In this document: positions 25,099-33,792 of the stretch, in pieces
Layout of the letters: every line of letters starts with the position of its first letter
Numbering within the stretch: the stretch's first letter is position 1
NCBI RefSeq assembly: GCF_018596315.1
Contig: NZ_JAHEAG010000012.1
Coordinates: 1 to 64,000 of the forward strand
Reading direction: 5' to 3'
DNA length: 64,000 nt
Origin: Bradyrhizobium sp. SRL28
GTDB lineage: Bacteria; Pseudomonadota; Alphaproteobacteria; Rhizobiales; Xanthobacteraceae
Notes under the pieces: generated by a model
Databases searched by the model: none
The model's input: the letters and a program-made list of their open reading frames with translations, nothing else
What the model was told of the DNA's origin: nothing
Made by a program: the position numbers and the translations under genes

Positions 25099-25127
25099 CT
25101 CACAGTCGTCATCCCCCGCGAAACCAA

Positions 25128-25291
25128 CGTCGTCCCTGCGAACGCAGGGACCCATACCGCGTGATGCATCGATGAAGCGCGGTCGCAGACGCCCTGCCAA
25201 TTACCGCTGTCGCTTGCTGAACCGAAGCCGTCTTCCAATGTGCCCTTCACACCGGCCGCGGCGTATGGGCCCCTGCGTCCGCAGGGGCGAC
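25128..25291. repeat. Palindromic repeat, family B copy 4
   Basis: CGTCGTCCCTGCGAACGCAG ... CCCCTGCGTCCGCAGGGGCGAC. It lies between the convergent SDR gene and box operon. Confidence 0.88.
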
Positions 25292-25320
25292 AGGTTGATA
25301 GGTTCGCGCCTTTCCCCCAA

Positions 25321-25453
25321 TGTCGTCCCTGCCTAGTGCGCACGGGCGCAGGGACCCATACCGCGTGATGCATCAATAGCGCACGATGGCAGACGCCGTA
25401 CCAAAATAACGACGTCCGGTGGCTATGGGCCCCGGCTCAAGGCCGGGGCGACG
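25321..25453. repeat. Palindromic repeat, family B copy 5 (diverged arms)
   Basis: Starts TGTCGTCCCTGCCTAGTGCGC and ends GGGCCCCGGCTCAAGGCCGGGG; the two arms come from different repeat variants. It finishes 18 nt before the stop of the small box-cluster gene. Confidence 0.7.
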
Positions 25454-25471
25454 GAGAGATTACGTCTCGAT

Positions 25472-25744
25472 TCACTCGTATTCGAAATCGGCCTTCGGCG
25501 CGTTGGGCAGTTCGCGCTCCAACGCTTCGCGATAGCGCAGACATCCGCGCAGAAATTTCGGCCAGGGCGGCACGGCCACTTCGGGTGTGGCCCGCTCGGG
25601 CAGTAGCCCCCAGAGATCGGGATGGTGCCAGCACAGGTCGTGACCGGTGCTGTCCCTGTGCGTGCGGATGCCGGCCCTCAGACGCTTCACCTCCGCGACC
25701 AACTGGTCGCGGTTCAGTGCTTCGAGGTCGCTGTCGGGGTCCAT
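25472..25744 (-). CDS. Small conserved hypothetical protein downstream of boxB
   Basis: 90 aa, soluble and acidic/basic mixed. It contains RDQLVAEVKRLRAGIRTHRDSTGHDLCWHHPDLWGLLPE, then PPWPKFLRGCLRYREAL. The Trp/His-rich HHPDLW..LP motif recurs in unnamed small proteins of many bacteria. It is 27 nt after boxB, so almost certainly in the same transcript. It may assist the diiron epoxidase, but nothing in the sequence proves that. Confidence 0.75.
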   Translation of the reverse strand: MDPDSDLEALNRDQLVAEVKRLRAGIRTHRDSTGHDLCWHHPDLWGLLPERATPEVAVPPWPKFLRGCLRYREALERELPNAPKADFEYE

Positions 25745-25771
25745 GTTACTGCTCCCCGATTGCGGGGCGGT

Positions 25772-27217
25772 TCAGGTTTCGATCTTCACGTACTCGAAAT
25801 CGCCGGGCTTGTTGTCGATGCCGACCTTCGGCGGCGAGATCCAGTTGGCGTAGACGCCGGCTTCGGTGACCGGCTTCATCAGCGAGGCGATGAAGTCGCC
25901 GTCCTGCGTCGAAGGCAACCATTCGCCCTTGCGTTGGTTCCAGGTGGCGTCGTCGATCAGGATGCCTTCCGGCGTGGCGTTGATATCCTTGAACTCACCG
26001 ATGTGGCGGTGGAACGCGACGTTCGGCAGCGTCAGCTTGTACTGGTAGCCGGCGAGCGAAATGATCTTGTTCCAGCGCAGCATGCCCTTGACGCAATCCT
26101 GTGTGTAGTCGTCGCGCAGGCGCATGTTGAGCGCGGTCAGCGCCGGCTCATCGACGCGCTTGATTACACCGTCGACCAGCTTGAGCACCGGATAGGTGGC
26201 GTTCTTGAGCTGGTGGTCATCGTCGATCTGGGTTTCCTTGTAGCGGCCCTTGATGCCGGCGTTGAAGGCATTCGCCGCGTTGGTCGAGACTTCCGAACCG
26301 AACAGATCGAGCGACAGCGAATAATGCAGGTGCAGCTTCTTCTGGATGGTCGGCAGGTCGATCACCCCTAACGCACGCACCTTGGCGATGTCGGTGGGAT
26401 CGGTGATGCCGGCTTCCTTCATCGCCTCGCAGGTGCGCTGGACGACGCGGCTGATGCCGGTCTCGCCGACGAACATGTGATGCGCCTCTTCGGTCAGCAT
26501 GAAGCGGCAGGTGCGCGACAGCGGATCGAAGCCGGACTGCGCCAGCGAGTGCAGCTGCATCTTGCCGTCGCGGTCGGTGAAATAGGTGAACATGAAGAAC
26601 GACAGCCAGTCCGGCGTTGCTTCGTTGAACGCTCCGAGCATGCGCGGTGAGTCCGCATCGCCGGAGCGGCGGCGCAACAAATCATCCGCCTCCTCGCGAC
26701 CGTCGCGGCCGAAATATTTCTGCAGCAGATAGACCATGGCCCAGAGGTGACGGCCTTCCTCGACATTGACCTGGAACAAATTGCGCAGGTCGTAGAGCGA
26801 GGGCGCGGTCTTGCCGAGATGGCGCTGCTGCTCGACGGAAGCGGGCTCGGTGTCGCCCTGGATCACGATCAGGCGGCGCAGCGTGGCGCGGTGTTCGCCC
26901 GGGACTTCCTGCCAGGCAGGCTTGCCGTAATTCTCGCCAAAGGGAATGACGCGGTTCTCTTCCTGCGGCGCCAGCAAAATGCCCCAGCGATATTCCGGCA
27001 TCTTGACGTAATCGAACTTGGCCCAGCCGCGCGGATCAACCGAATAGGCGGTGCGCAAATAAACCAGCGACTGCTGGAAACCTTCCGGCCCCATGTCGCC
27101 CCACCAATCCATGTAACCGGGATGCCAGCCCTCGAGCGCTTTCAGCACCTGGCGGTCTTCACTGAGATTCACGTTGTTCGGAATCTTGGTTGAGTAATCG
27201 ACGTTCATGAAGTTCAT
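25772..27217 (-). CDS. boxB: Benzoyl-CoA 2,3-epoxidase, oxygenase subunit BoxB
   Basis: 481 aa from the ATG at 27217, which has AGGAG upstream; frames to 27259 lack this. BoxB is a class I diiron enzyme that epoxidises benzoyl-CoA with O2. The protein shows the expected acidic/His helices (EEGRHLWAMVYLL and TEEAHHMFVGETG, both E..H metal-ligand patterns) and the N-terminus VDYSTKIPNNVNLSEDRQVLKALE. Electrons normally come from the reductase BoxA, whose gene is not in this window. boxC precedes it in the operon, across a family E repeat. Confidence 0.96.
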   Translation of the reverse strand: MNFMNVDYSTKIPNNVNLSEDRQVLKALEGWHPGYMDWWGDMGPEGFQQSLVYLRTAYSVDPRGWAKFDYVKMPEYRWGILLAPQEENRVIPFGENYGKPAWQEVPGEHRATLRRLIVIQGDTEPASVEQQRHLGKTAPSLYDLRNLFQVNVEEGRHLWAMVYLLQKYFGRDGREEADDLLRRRSGDADSPRMLGAFNEATPDWLSFFMFTYFTDRDGKMQLHSLAQSGFDPLSRTCRFMLTEEAHHMFVGETGISRVVQRTCEAMKEAGITDPTDIAKVRALGVIDLPTIQKKLHLHYSLSLDLFGSEVSTNAANAFNAGIKGRYKETQIDDDHQLKNATYPVLKLVDGVIKRVDEPALTALNMRLRDDYTQDCVKGMLRWNKIISLAGYQYKLTLPNVAFHRHIGEFKDINATPEGILIDDATWNQRKGEWLPSTQDGDFIASLMKPVTEAGVYANWISPPKVGIDNKPGDFEYVKIET

Positions 27218-27237
27218 GGCGTGCTCCTTGCTCGCTC

Positions 27238-27362
27238 TCGTGTCCCGGACGCGGTGCAACGCGGAGCGGTGCGCCGCAGAGCCGGGACCTGTTCAATGTC
27301 AGTCACGTGGGTCCCGGTTCTGCAGCGCGTCACTTGCGTGCCGCGCAGCGCCCGGGACGCCG
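27238..27362. repeat. Palindromic repeat, family E copy 2, inside the box operon
   Basis: GTGTCCCGGACGCGGTGCAACG ... GCCGCGCAGCGCCCGGGACGC between boxC and boxB, filling the 148-nt gap. The same family occurs between pstS and pstC. Confidence 0.82.
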
Positions 27363-27365
27363 GAC

Positions 27366-29054
27366 TTAAACCCGCGTCATGTCGAATTGCGCCTTCTGGC
27401 CGGTGCCGTAGCGGCGCAGCGCGCCGTCTTCGCCGACCGCATTGGGGCGCTGGAAGATCCAGTTCTGCCACGCCGTGAGGCGTGAGAAGATTTTCGATTC
27501 CATGGTCTCGGGACCAACGAAGCGCAAATTCGCTTCCATGCCGGTAAGACCATCAGGCGAGAAGGACGTGCGCTCCTCCAGGAACACGCGCACCTCGTCG
27601 TCCCAGTCGATGTCATCTAACGCGAAGGTGACGAGGCCGAGTTCTTCGGCTCCCTCCGCATCGAGCGACGTGCCGATGGTGGCTTCCGCGCGCTCCAGAT
27701 CGGACGGATCGGCCTGGAAGCGCGATTGCAGCCGCGTCAGGCCGTGGCACATCGGATAGGGGCCGAAATTCATGGCGGTGAGCTGGATCGCCGGAGGCTG
27801 GCGGTTGTCGCCCTGCCGCGAGCCGATCAGCATGTAGGAGCGGTCGGCGGCGAACACGAGTTCGGCGAGCGTGCCTGCGAAGCAGGAACCGGGCTCGACC
27901 AGCGTCACCAGCGTGCGCGAGGTGACGTCGATGCGCTTCAAGACGCGCTTCCAGTAATGCCTGATCTCGTTGACCAGCCAGTGCGCCTTGTTGGCTTCGA
28001 GGAAGGTGTCGCAGGCCACCACATTGGCGGTGTCGCCATGCGACTTGAACACCAGCATCGCGATTTCGAGTTCGTTGATGCGCAAGTGCAGAATCGCATC
28101 ATCAAGCTCGCGCGCGACCTGCAGCGGCCAGAACGACGCGCCTTGCGCGATCAGGCCGTCGATATCGGCCGGCGGGGCCCCCTCCGGCGCCTTGATCGAG
28201 ATGGTCGCGATCCGCGCGGCGCGATCGATGTCGACGCTGATAAAGCCGTAGCGGATGCCGCTGTCGTCGATGGTGCGGTTGAGCGGCGAAAGCGTGATGC
28301 CCTTGCCGTTGCCGTTGCGCTTCGAGGCGGCGGCAAATTCCTTGGCGCGATCGGCGACTTTGGCTTCGAGCTTGCTGTTGGGCACGATCTCATCGACCAG
28401 CCGCCATGCAACGGCGCGCTTGCCCTTGATGCCTTCCTCGATGGTGCAGAAGAAGTCGGCATGGTCGCGGCGCACCTTGCGCTTGTCGACTACGCGCGTC
28501 AGGCCGCCGGTGCCCGGCAGCACCGCGAGCAGCGGCACTTCCGGCAACGACACGGCGGCGGCGCCGTCATCAGCCAGCATGATGTGATCGGTCGCCAGCG
28601 CCAGTTCATAGCCGCCGCCGGCCGCGGTGCCGTTGACGACGGTGATGAAGCGCTGTCCGGAATTCTCCGATGAATCTTCCAGGCCGTTGCGGGTCTCGTT
28701 GGTGAATTTGCAGAAGTTGACCTTGTGGGCGTGGGTGGCGCCCGCCAGCATACGGATGTTGGCGCCGGCGCAGAACACGCGGTTCTTGCCCGAACGCATC
28801 ACCACGGCTTTCACTTCGGGATGCTCGAAGCGCAGCCGCTGCACGGCGTCGGCGAGCTCGATGTCGACGCCGAGGTCGTAGGAATTCAGCTTGAGCTGAT
28901 AGCCTTCGAACAGCCCGGCGTTCTCGTCGACGTCCATGGTGAGCGTCGCGACGTCGCCTTCGACGCCCAGCTTCCAGTGCCGGTAGCGCGACGGATCGGT
29001 TTGAAAATCGATGTACTTCGCGCCGCCTGCGAGGACGCGATCTTCACCGGCCAT
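27366..29054 (-). CDS. boxC: 2,3-epoxybenzoyl-CoA dihydrolase (benzoyl-CoA-dihydrodiol lyase) BoxC
   Basis: 562 aa, the full BoxC length. It is a two-part crotonase-like enzyme: NRVFCAGANIRML and NGTAAGGGYELALATDHIML form the oxyanion region of the first half, and GSCFAGTLAELVFAADRSYML marks the second. BoxC hydrolyses and opens the 2,3-epoxide ring formed by BoxB, giving 3,4-dehydroadipyl-CoA semialdehyde and formate. TGCA repeats typical of BzdR/BoxR operators lie 46-99 nt upstream of its start. Confidence 0.96.
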   Translation of the reverse strand: MAGEDRVLAGGAKYIDFQTDPSRYRHWKLGVEGDVATLTMDVDENAGLFEGYQLKLNSYDLGVDIELADAVQRLRFEHPEVKAVVMRSGKNRVFCAGANIRMLAGATHAHKVNFCKFTNETRNGLEDSSENSGQRFITVVNGTAAGGGYELALATDHIMLADDGAAAVSLPEVPLLAVLPGTGGLTRVVDKRKVRRDHADFFCTIEEGIKGKRAVAWRLVDEIVPNSKLEAKVADRAKEFAAASKRNGNGKGITLSPLNRTIDDSGIRYGFISVDIDRAARIATISIKAPEGAPPADIDGLIAQGASFWPLQVARELDDAILHLRINELEIAMLVFKSHGDTANVVACDTFLEANKAHWLVNEIRHYWKRVLKRIDVTSRTLVTLVEPGSCFAGTLAELVFAADRSYMLIGSRQGDNRQPPAIQLTAMNFGPYPMCHGLTRLQSRFQADPSDLERAEATIGTSLDAEGAEELGLVTFALDDIDWDDEVRVFLEERTSFSPDGLTGMEANLRFVGPETMESKIFSRLTAWQNWIFQRPNAVGEDGALRRYGTGQKAQFDMTRV

Positions 29055-29099
29055 GGGCCACCCTCTGTCGTTTTCTCAGAATTTGCTTGGTTCGTTAGA

Positions 29100-29153
29100 T
29101 GCACAATAATGCATGTTTTTTCTCAAGTCCAGCCTAAAACGTCGAAACATGCA
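29100..29153. promoter_or_regulatory. Candidate BoxR operator before boxC
   Basis: TGCA at 29100-29103 and 29110-29113 (TGCA-N6-TGCA), and again at 29150-29153 within ACATGCAT. BzdR/BoxR-family operators are described as built from TGCA repeats. The motif falls in the 106-nt gap between the DUF309 gene and boxC. Confidence 0.6.
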
Positions 29154-29160
29154 TTTTGTT

Positions 29161-29676
29161 TCATGTTCGGCCGGCGGCGGCGAATGCCACTCCATCAGCC
29201 TTTCCGAGCTGTGGCTGGGCCAATTTGGCCCTGACAATCGCCGCCAGCGCCGCGACCGGAAAGCCGTCGGCAAACCCGTCGCCGCCGGTGCTCCGTAGGC
29301 CCAACGCCTCGAGTTCGCCGAGCGCTTCGCCAAACAGCCGCACGGTGACGTGCGGCTTCTGCATGCGCAGCCGCAAATTCGCCGTCGCGATCAGGATGCA
29401 GGCGCGCAGCAGGATCCGCTCGCGGCCGCCCTGCGGCGCCGCCGCCCACACCGCTTCGAGGATCTCCTGCGATTCCCAGAAATAGCCACGGTCGTTGAGC
29501 GTGAGGCCGTAGCGCAGTGCCGGGTGGCGCGCCGGCACGTAGCCGCCAAATCGCGGCGGCACCAGAACGGTGATCTGCCCCAGCGTTTCGTAATCAGCGC
29601 TGGATTTCTCGGACTCGCCGGGCACATAGGCCCATCGCGGCAGCGGGAGATTGCCTGCGGCTGGCGGCGGCGTCAT
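29161..29676 (-). CDS. DUF309-domain protein in the box cluster
   Basis: 171 aa. The DUF309 core is YGLTLNDRGYFWESQEILEAVW, then ERILLRACILIATANLRLRM. The N-terminus holds PRWAYVPGE. The family is an all-helical bundle of unknown function that often stands alone. Here it lies between the alpha/beta hydrolase and boxC in the same orientation, 30 nt after the hydrolase, so it is likely part of the benzoate transcript. A direct role in benzoate breakdown is inferred from position only. Confidence 0.82.
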   Translation of the reverse strand: MTPPPAAGNLPLPRWAYVPGESEKSSADYETLGQITVLVPPRFGGYVPARHPALRYGLTLNDRGYFWESQEILEAVWAAAPQGGRERILLRACILIATANLRLRMQKPHVTVRLFGEALGELEALGLRSTGGDGFADGFPVAALAAIVRAKLAQPQLGKADGVAFAAAGRT

Positions 29677-29706
29677 CGGGGCGCGGCCCCGGAAAAAAGA
29701 AATGCG

Positions 29707-30525
29707 TTACGCGGCCCGCCCCTGCGAGCCGCTATCGACGTGCAACACCGCGTTTGCGAATTCCGAAATCGCATCCAGCGTCGCCCCCGGGGCTTCACGA
29801 TGCGGCTGATGCCCCGCTCCCGGGATGACAGTCACATCGACAGGACAGTAGCACTCTTCCTGCGCGATCTCGACCTGCCGCATGGTCCCATACTGGTCGT
29901 CCACACCCTGCAGGATCGCCACCGGTACGCGGATATAGGCGAGATACTCGGAAATATCCCAGTTACGGAAGTTCGGATCGAGCCAGGCGCCGTTCCAACC
30001 ATAGAAGGCGTTGTCGACATCCTTGTGCCAGCGCGCCAGCTTCTCTTTCAGGTTCGTGGTCTCGTAGGCGTCCTTGATCTGCGCAATCGAGGACACCGAA
30101 ACGTCCTCGACGATGAAATGCGGGGCGATCAGCGCGAGGCCCTGCACGCGGTGGTCCTGATGCGAGCCTGTATAGATCGTCGCGATCGAGGCGCCGTCGG
30201 AATGTCCGAGCAGGAGACCGCGGCGAAAGCCGATCTTGTCGAGCAGCTTCGGCAATACGTCGAGCGCCTCGACATGCATGTAGTCGAGCGGCCGTGGCAG
30301 TTTCACCGGCGTCGATGCACCGTAGCCCGCGCGCGAATAGACGAACACGCCCGCGCCGGTCGCGGCCTGAAGCTGATCCGGAAAATCGCCCCATAGCCCG
30401 GTCGATCCGAGCCCTTCATGCAGCATCACGATAACAGGCGCGGCCTCGGGCGACGGGCCGATCATGCGGTATTCGAGATGCGAGGCGCCGACGGTGAGGA
30501 AGCCCGAGGGGGTAAGGGTTGTCAT
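29707..30525 (-). CDS. Alpha/beta hydrolase in the box cluster
   Basis: 272 aa. Alpha/beta hydrolase fold with the HEGLGSTGLWGDFPDQL oxyanion region, nucleophile elbow GHSDGAS (Ser about 108), acid Asp near GVDDQYG and the C-terminal His in GAGHQPHREAPG. It has the size and motifs of carbon-carbon or thioester hydrolases seen beside benzoyl-CoA genes, where a housekeeping thioesterase that rescues CoA has been proposed. Its exact substrate is not visible. It follows the benzoate-CoA ligase gene across a family B repeat. Confidence 0.85.
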   Translation of the reverse strand: MTTLTPSGFLTVGASHLEYRMIGPSPEAAPVIVMLHEGLGSTGLWGDFPDQLQAATGAGVFVYSRAGYGASTPVKLPRPLDYMHVEALDVLPKLLDKIGFRRGLLLGHSDGASIATIYTGSHQDHRVQGLALIAPHFIVEDVSVSSIAQIKDAYETTNLKEKLARWHKDVDNAFYGWNGAWLDPNFRNWDISEYLAYIRVPVAILQGVDDQYGTMRQVEIAQEECYCPVDVTVIPGAGHQPHREAPGATLDAISEFANAVLHVDSGSQGRAA

Positions 30526-30571
30526 GTCGTAAGCTTTCCGAAAGTGATCCAGACGTCGCAGTCCTTACTCG

Positions 30572-30692
30572 CGTCGTCCCTGCGAACGCAGGGACCCATA
30601 CGCCGCGGCCTGTCCGTTGACGCGCGATGTGCGAGACCTTCGATCACAACGAAGTCCGGTGGTTATGGGTCCCTGCTTTCGCAGGGACGACG
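30572..30692. repeat. Palindromic repeat, family B copy 6, inside the box cluster
   Basis: CGTCGTCCCTGCGAACGCAG ... CCTGCTTTCGCAGGGACGACG between the benzoate-CoA ligase stop and the hydrolase start. Confidence 0.92.
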
Positions 30693-30701
30693 TGAGAGAG
30701 G

Positions 30702-32249
30702 TCACGATGCCCCATCCCGCAACTTGAACCTTTGAATCTTTCCGGTCGCGGTCATCGGCAATGAATCCACCACGTCGATCCAGCGCGGATATTTCCACGG
30801 GCCGATCTTCTGCTTGACGTGCTCCTTCAGCTGTTCATACAGACCGTCGGTGTTGCAATCCGGGCGCAACACCACGAAGGCCTTCGGTTTCAACAACCCT
30901 TCGGAATCGGCTTCCGGCACGACGGCGGCTTGCAGCACCGCGGGATGCGCGATCAGCGCGCTCTCGACCTCGAACGGCGAGACCCAGATGCCGGAGACCT
31001 TGAACATGTCGTCGGCACGGCCGCAGAAAGTGTAACGGCCGTCGGCATCGCGCGTGTATTTGTCGCCGGTGTAGGTCCAAGGGCCCTGGAATGTCTGCCG
31101 GGTTTTGCTGCGCTGATTCCAGTAGCCTTCGGCGGCCGAGGGTGCTTCGACCAGCAGCTCGCCCACCTCGCCATCAGGCACCTCCTCGCCCGCTTCGTTC
31201 ACCAGCCGCACCTTGTAGCCAGGCACTGGACGGCCGGAGCAGCCGTACTTGATGTCGCCGGGCTCGTTCGACAGGAAGATGTGCAATAGCTCCGTCGAGC
31301 CGACGCCATCGAGGATGTCGACGCCGAAGCGTGCCTTCCAGGCATTGCCCACCGATTCCGGCAACGCTTCGCCGGCGGAGGTACAGATGCGCAGTCGCGT
31401 GCCGGCACGCGCGTTCTTCGTCGCCTCGTCATTCAACATGGCGGCGAACAGCGTCGGCGCGCCATAGAAGATGGTAGGGTTGTACTTGTTCAAGAGGTCG
31501 TACATCCGCGCCGGCGTCGGCCGCTCCGCATTCAGCACCGTGCTGGCGCCGACCGACATCGGGAAGGTCAAGGCGTTGCCGAGCCCGTAGGCGAAAAACA
31601 GTTTTGCCGCGGAGAGGCAGACGTCGCCCTCCTTGATGCCGAGCACCTGCTTGCCATAGGTCTCGGCAGTCGCCTGCAGATTGGAATGCTGGTGCCGCAC
31701 GCCCTTCGGCATGCCGGTGGAGCCGGAGGAATAGAGCCAGAATGCCGGCTCCTCGGCATGGGTCGGCACGGTCGCAAAGGAATCGGTTTCCTTTGCGAGT
31801 TCGTCGGAGAGCTTCTTGTGGCCGAACGCGTCGTTGCCGGACACCACGACATGTTCAAGGTCCGGCATCCCGCCGACGATGTCCTTGACGACGGGATACA
31901 GCGCCTCGGAGACGAACAGCACGCGTGCGCGGCTGTCGGCCAGCACATAGGCATATTGATCCGAGGTCAGCAGCGTGTTGAGCGGCACCGGCACGATGCC
32001 GGCGCGGATCGCGCCGAGAAAGACGGAAGGAAAGTCTGTCGTGTCGAGCATGATCATCGCCACGCGCTCTTCGCGGCGGACGCCGAGCCGGCGCAGCATG
32101 TTGGCAGTGCGGCGGCTTTGCCGCTGCAGATCGCCATAGGTGAGCTCGGAAATGGTATCGGTGAAGGCGAGCTTGGCGCCGCGGCCCTCGTCGACGTTGC
32201 GATCGAGCAGCCAGGTCACCGCATTATACGAACCGGACGTGCCGCTCAC
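30702..32249 (-). CDS. bclA: Benzoate-CoA ligase
   Basis: 515 aa, AMP-forming acyl-CoA synthetase of the benzoate-CoA ligase family. Visible are the P-loop YSSGSTGMPKGV, the SVGAST/FYGAPTLF substrate region, TGDKYTRDADGRYTFCGRADDMFKVSGIWVSPFEVES, and the catalytic Lys near MTATGKIQRFKL. It activates benzoate, and probably close analogues, to benzoyl-CoA, the entry step for BoxABC. It diverges from boxR across 126 nt, which fits direct BoxR control. Confidence 0.95.
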   Translation of the reverse strand: MSGTSGSYNAVTWLLDRNVDEGRGAKLAFTDTISELTYGDLQRQSRRTANMLRRLGVRREERVAMIMLDTTDFPSVFLGAIRAGIVPVPLNTLLTSDQYAYVLADSRARVLFVSEALYPVVKDIVGGMPDLEHVVVSGNDAFGHKKLSDELAKETDSFATVPTHAEEPAFWLYSSGSTGMPKGVRHQHSNLQATAETYGKQVLGIKEGDVCLSAAKLFFAYGLGNALTFPMSVGASTVLNAERPTPARMYDLLNKYNPTIFYGAPTLFAAMLNDEATKNARAGTRLRICTSAGEALPESVGNAWKARFGVDILDGVGSTELLHIFLSNEPGDIKYGCSGRPVPGYKVRLVNEAGEEVPDGEVGELLVEAPSAAEGYWNQRSKTRQTFQGPWTYTGDKYTRDADGRYTFCGRADDMFKVSGIWVSPFEVESALIAHPAVLQAAVVPEADSEGLLKPKAFVVLRPDCNTDGLYEQLKEHVKQKIGPWKYPRWIDVVDSLPMTATGKIQRFKLRDGAS

Positions 32250-32375
32250 GACGCTTCTCCCCAGGTTTTAAGAATTATAATTCATACAAAGACACCAGCA
32301 GCGCTTGCTGTCAATCCTCATCGGCATTATGTTTCCGAAAACCGTCCAACTACCGGCAAAGCCGAACGAGGCAAA

Positions 32376-33281
32376 TTGACCGAGGCCAGCGATCCCGAAA
32401 CCGGCTTTCTCGAGCAGCTCGGCCAGCGTGTGCGCACCATGCGCGCCCTTCGCGGCATGTCGCGAAAAGTGCTCGCCAAGGTGTCGGGAATTTCCGAGCG
32501 CTATATCGCGCAACTCGAAAGCGGCAAGGGCAATGTCTCGATCGTGCTGCTGCGACGCGTGTCGAATGCGATGGGCGCACATCTGGAGGACCTGATTCCT
32601 TCCGCCGAGCCGGCGCCGGATTGGGCTGTGATCCGCGATCTCCTGCGCAAGGCGACGCCAGCCCAGATCGCGCAGGCCAAGGACACGCTCGCCGGCGGCG
32701 GCCCGTCGGCGCAGCGACGGATCTCCTTCGCCGGCATCGCCTTGATCGGCCTGCGCGGTGCCGGCAAATCCACACTCGGCAAGATGCTGGCGAAGAAGAT
32801 CGGCTGGAAGTTCGTCGAACTCAACAAGGAGGTCGAGGCGCAGAACGGATTATCCGTCGCCGAGATCATCGCGCTCTACGGCCAGGAAGGCTTTCGCCGC
32901 ATGGAGCAGGCGGCGCTTTCGCAATTGCTGGCACGCAAGGAATTGATGGTGCTCGCAACCGGCGGCGGCATCGTCTCCGAGCCGCTGACCTTCGACCTGA
33001 TCCTGTCGTCGTTCTACACCATCTGGCTCAAGGCCGAGCCGGAAGAGCACATGGCCCGCGTCCGCCGCCAGGGCGATCTGCGACCGATGGCGGATGACCG
33101 CTCGGCGATGGCGGAGCTGCGCAACATCCTGGTCAGCCGCGAACCGCTCTACGCCCGCGCCTCCGCCGTGGTCGATACCGCGGGGCTTTCGGTCGACGCG
33201 GCAGCCGCCCGGCTCAGCGATGCGGTGGCGCCGGTGCTGCACGACAAGCACGCGTTCGGACTGCACAGCGCGGCGTCCTGA
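32376..33281 (+). CDS. boxR: BoxR/BzdR-type repressor (HTH plus shikimate-kinase-like domain)
   Basis: 301 aa if it starts at the TTG at 32376, which has GAGG 4 nt upstream; no ATG fits before the HTH. Residues about 10-75 form the XRE helix-turn-helix (QRVRTMRALRGMSRKVLAKVSGISERYIAQLESGKGNVSI). After a linker comes a shikimate-kinase-like domain with Walker A GLRGAGKSTLGKM. In BzdR/BoxR this domain binds benzoyl-CoA and releases the DNA. It is divergent from benzoate-CoA ligase and is the likely regulator of the box operon. Confidence 0.92.
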   Translation: MTEASDPETGFLEQLGQRVRTMRALRGMSRKVLAKVSGISERYIAQLESGKGNVSIVLLRRVSNAMGAHLEDLIPSAEPAPDWAVIRDLLRKATPAQIAQAKDTLAGGGPSAQRRISFAGIALIGLRGAGKSTLGKMLAKKIGWKFVELNKEVEAQNGLSVAEIIALYGQEGFRRMEQAALSQLLARKELMVLATGGGIVSEPLTFDLILSSFYTIWLKAEPEEHMARVRRQGDLRPMADDRSAMAELRNILVSREPLYARASAVVDTAGLSVDAAAARLSDAVAPVLHDKHAFGLHSAAS

Positions 33282-33366
33282 TCTCCCGGCCGCTACCCCA
33301 ATCATAAAAGCCGGAATTTGGCCTGTACTGGCGCGCATGCTCGCGTCGGTTGCACGCCGCTGCCAT

Positions 33367-33657
33367 TCACCACCAAGCAAGTTCCGTGCGTACGGCCGCT
33401 GCAACACACCCTTCGCTATGTCGTGACCCCGCTTCCACCGCATATCCCGCGATCAGTTCGGCGCGGCCGCGAAACATCGCCAGCCACTGCGCCAGCATCG
33501 AGCGCGGCAGCGACAGCACGCCCATGGTGAGAAATTTCCGGCATCCCGAATAACGGGCCACCGGCAGGTCGAGGCCAACCCATTTCTGCCGCACCCATAG
33601 CGGAGCTTCGCCGGGAGGGACGGCGACGATGCGGATGATCCAATCGGGTTTGTTCAC
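33367..33657 (-). CDS. Conserved hypothetical protein (IRIVAVPPGEAPLWVRQKWVGL type)
   Basis: 96 aa from the GTG at 33657, which has GGAG 5 nt upstream. Conserved pattern: WIIRIVAVPPGEAPLWVRQKWVGLDLPV, then LTMGVLSLPRSMLAQWLAMFRGRAELIAGYAVEA. I recognise this as a recurring, uncharacterised protein family of rhizobia with two halves of similar strand-helix structure. It is convergent with boxR (85-nt gap). The longer frame upstream runs into the divergent kinase-like gene and is a shadow. Confidence 0.7.
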   Translation of the reverse strand: MNKPDWIIRIVAVPPGEAPLWVRQKWVGLDLPVARYSGCRKFLTMGVLSLPRSMLAQWLAMFRGRAELIAGYAVEAGSRHSEGCVAAAVRTELAWW

Positions 33658-33792
33658 GTCATCTCCTGCGGCACCTGCATCGACTTCGTGCGGGCGGCGG
33701 CTGACTGCGTTCATGAGCCCGCCTGAAAATTGTTTCACGGCGCCAAAATCACCGGTTCCCGCGGATCGAACTGTTCGCGATACTGATCGCGC

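Noticed and set aside
31686..32375. Long N-terminal extension of boxR (open to 31686)
   Set aside because: It lies antisense to the benzoate-CoA ligase gene; the extension has no domain, and homologues begin at the HTH.
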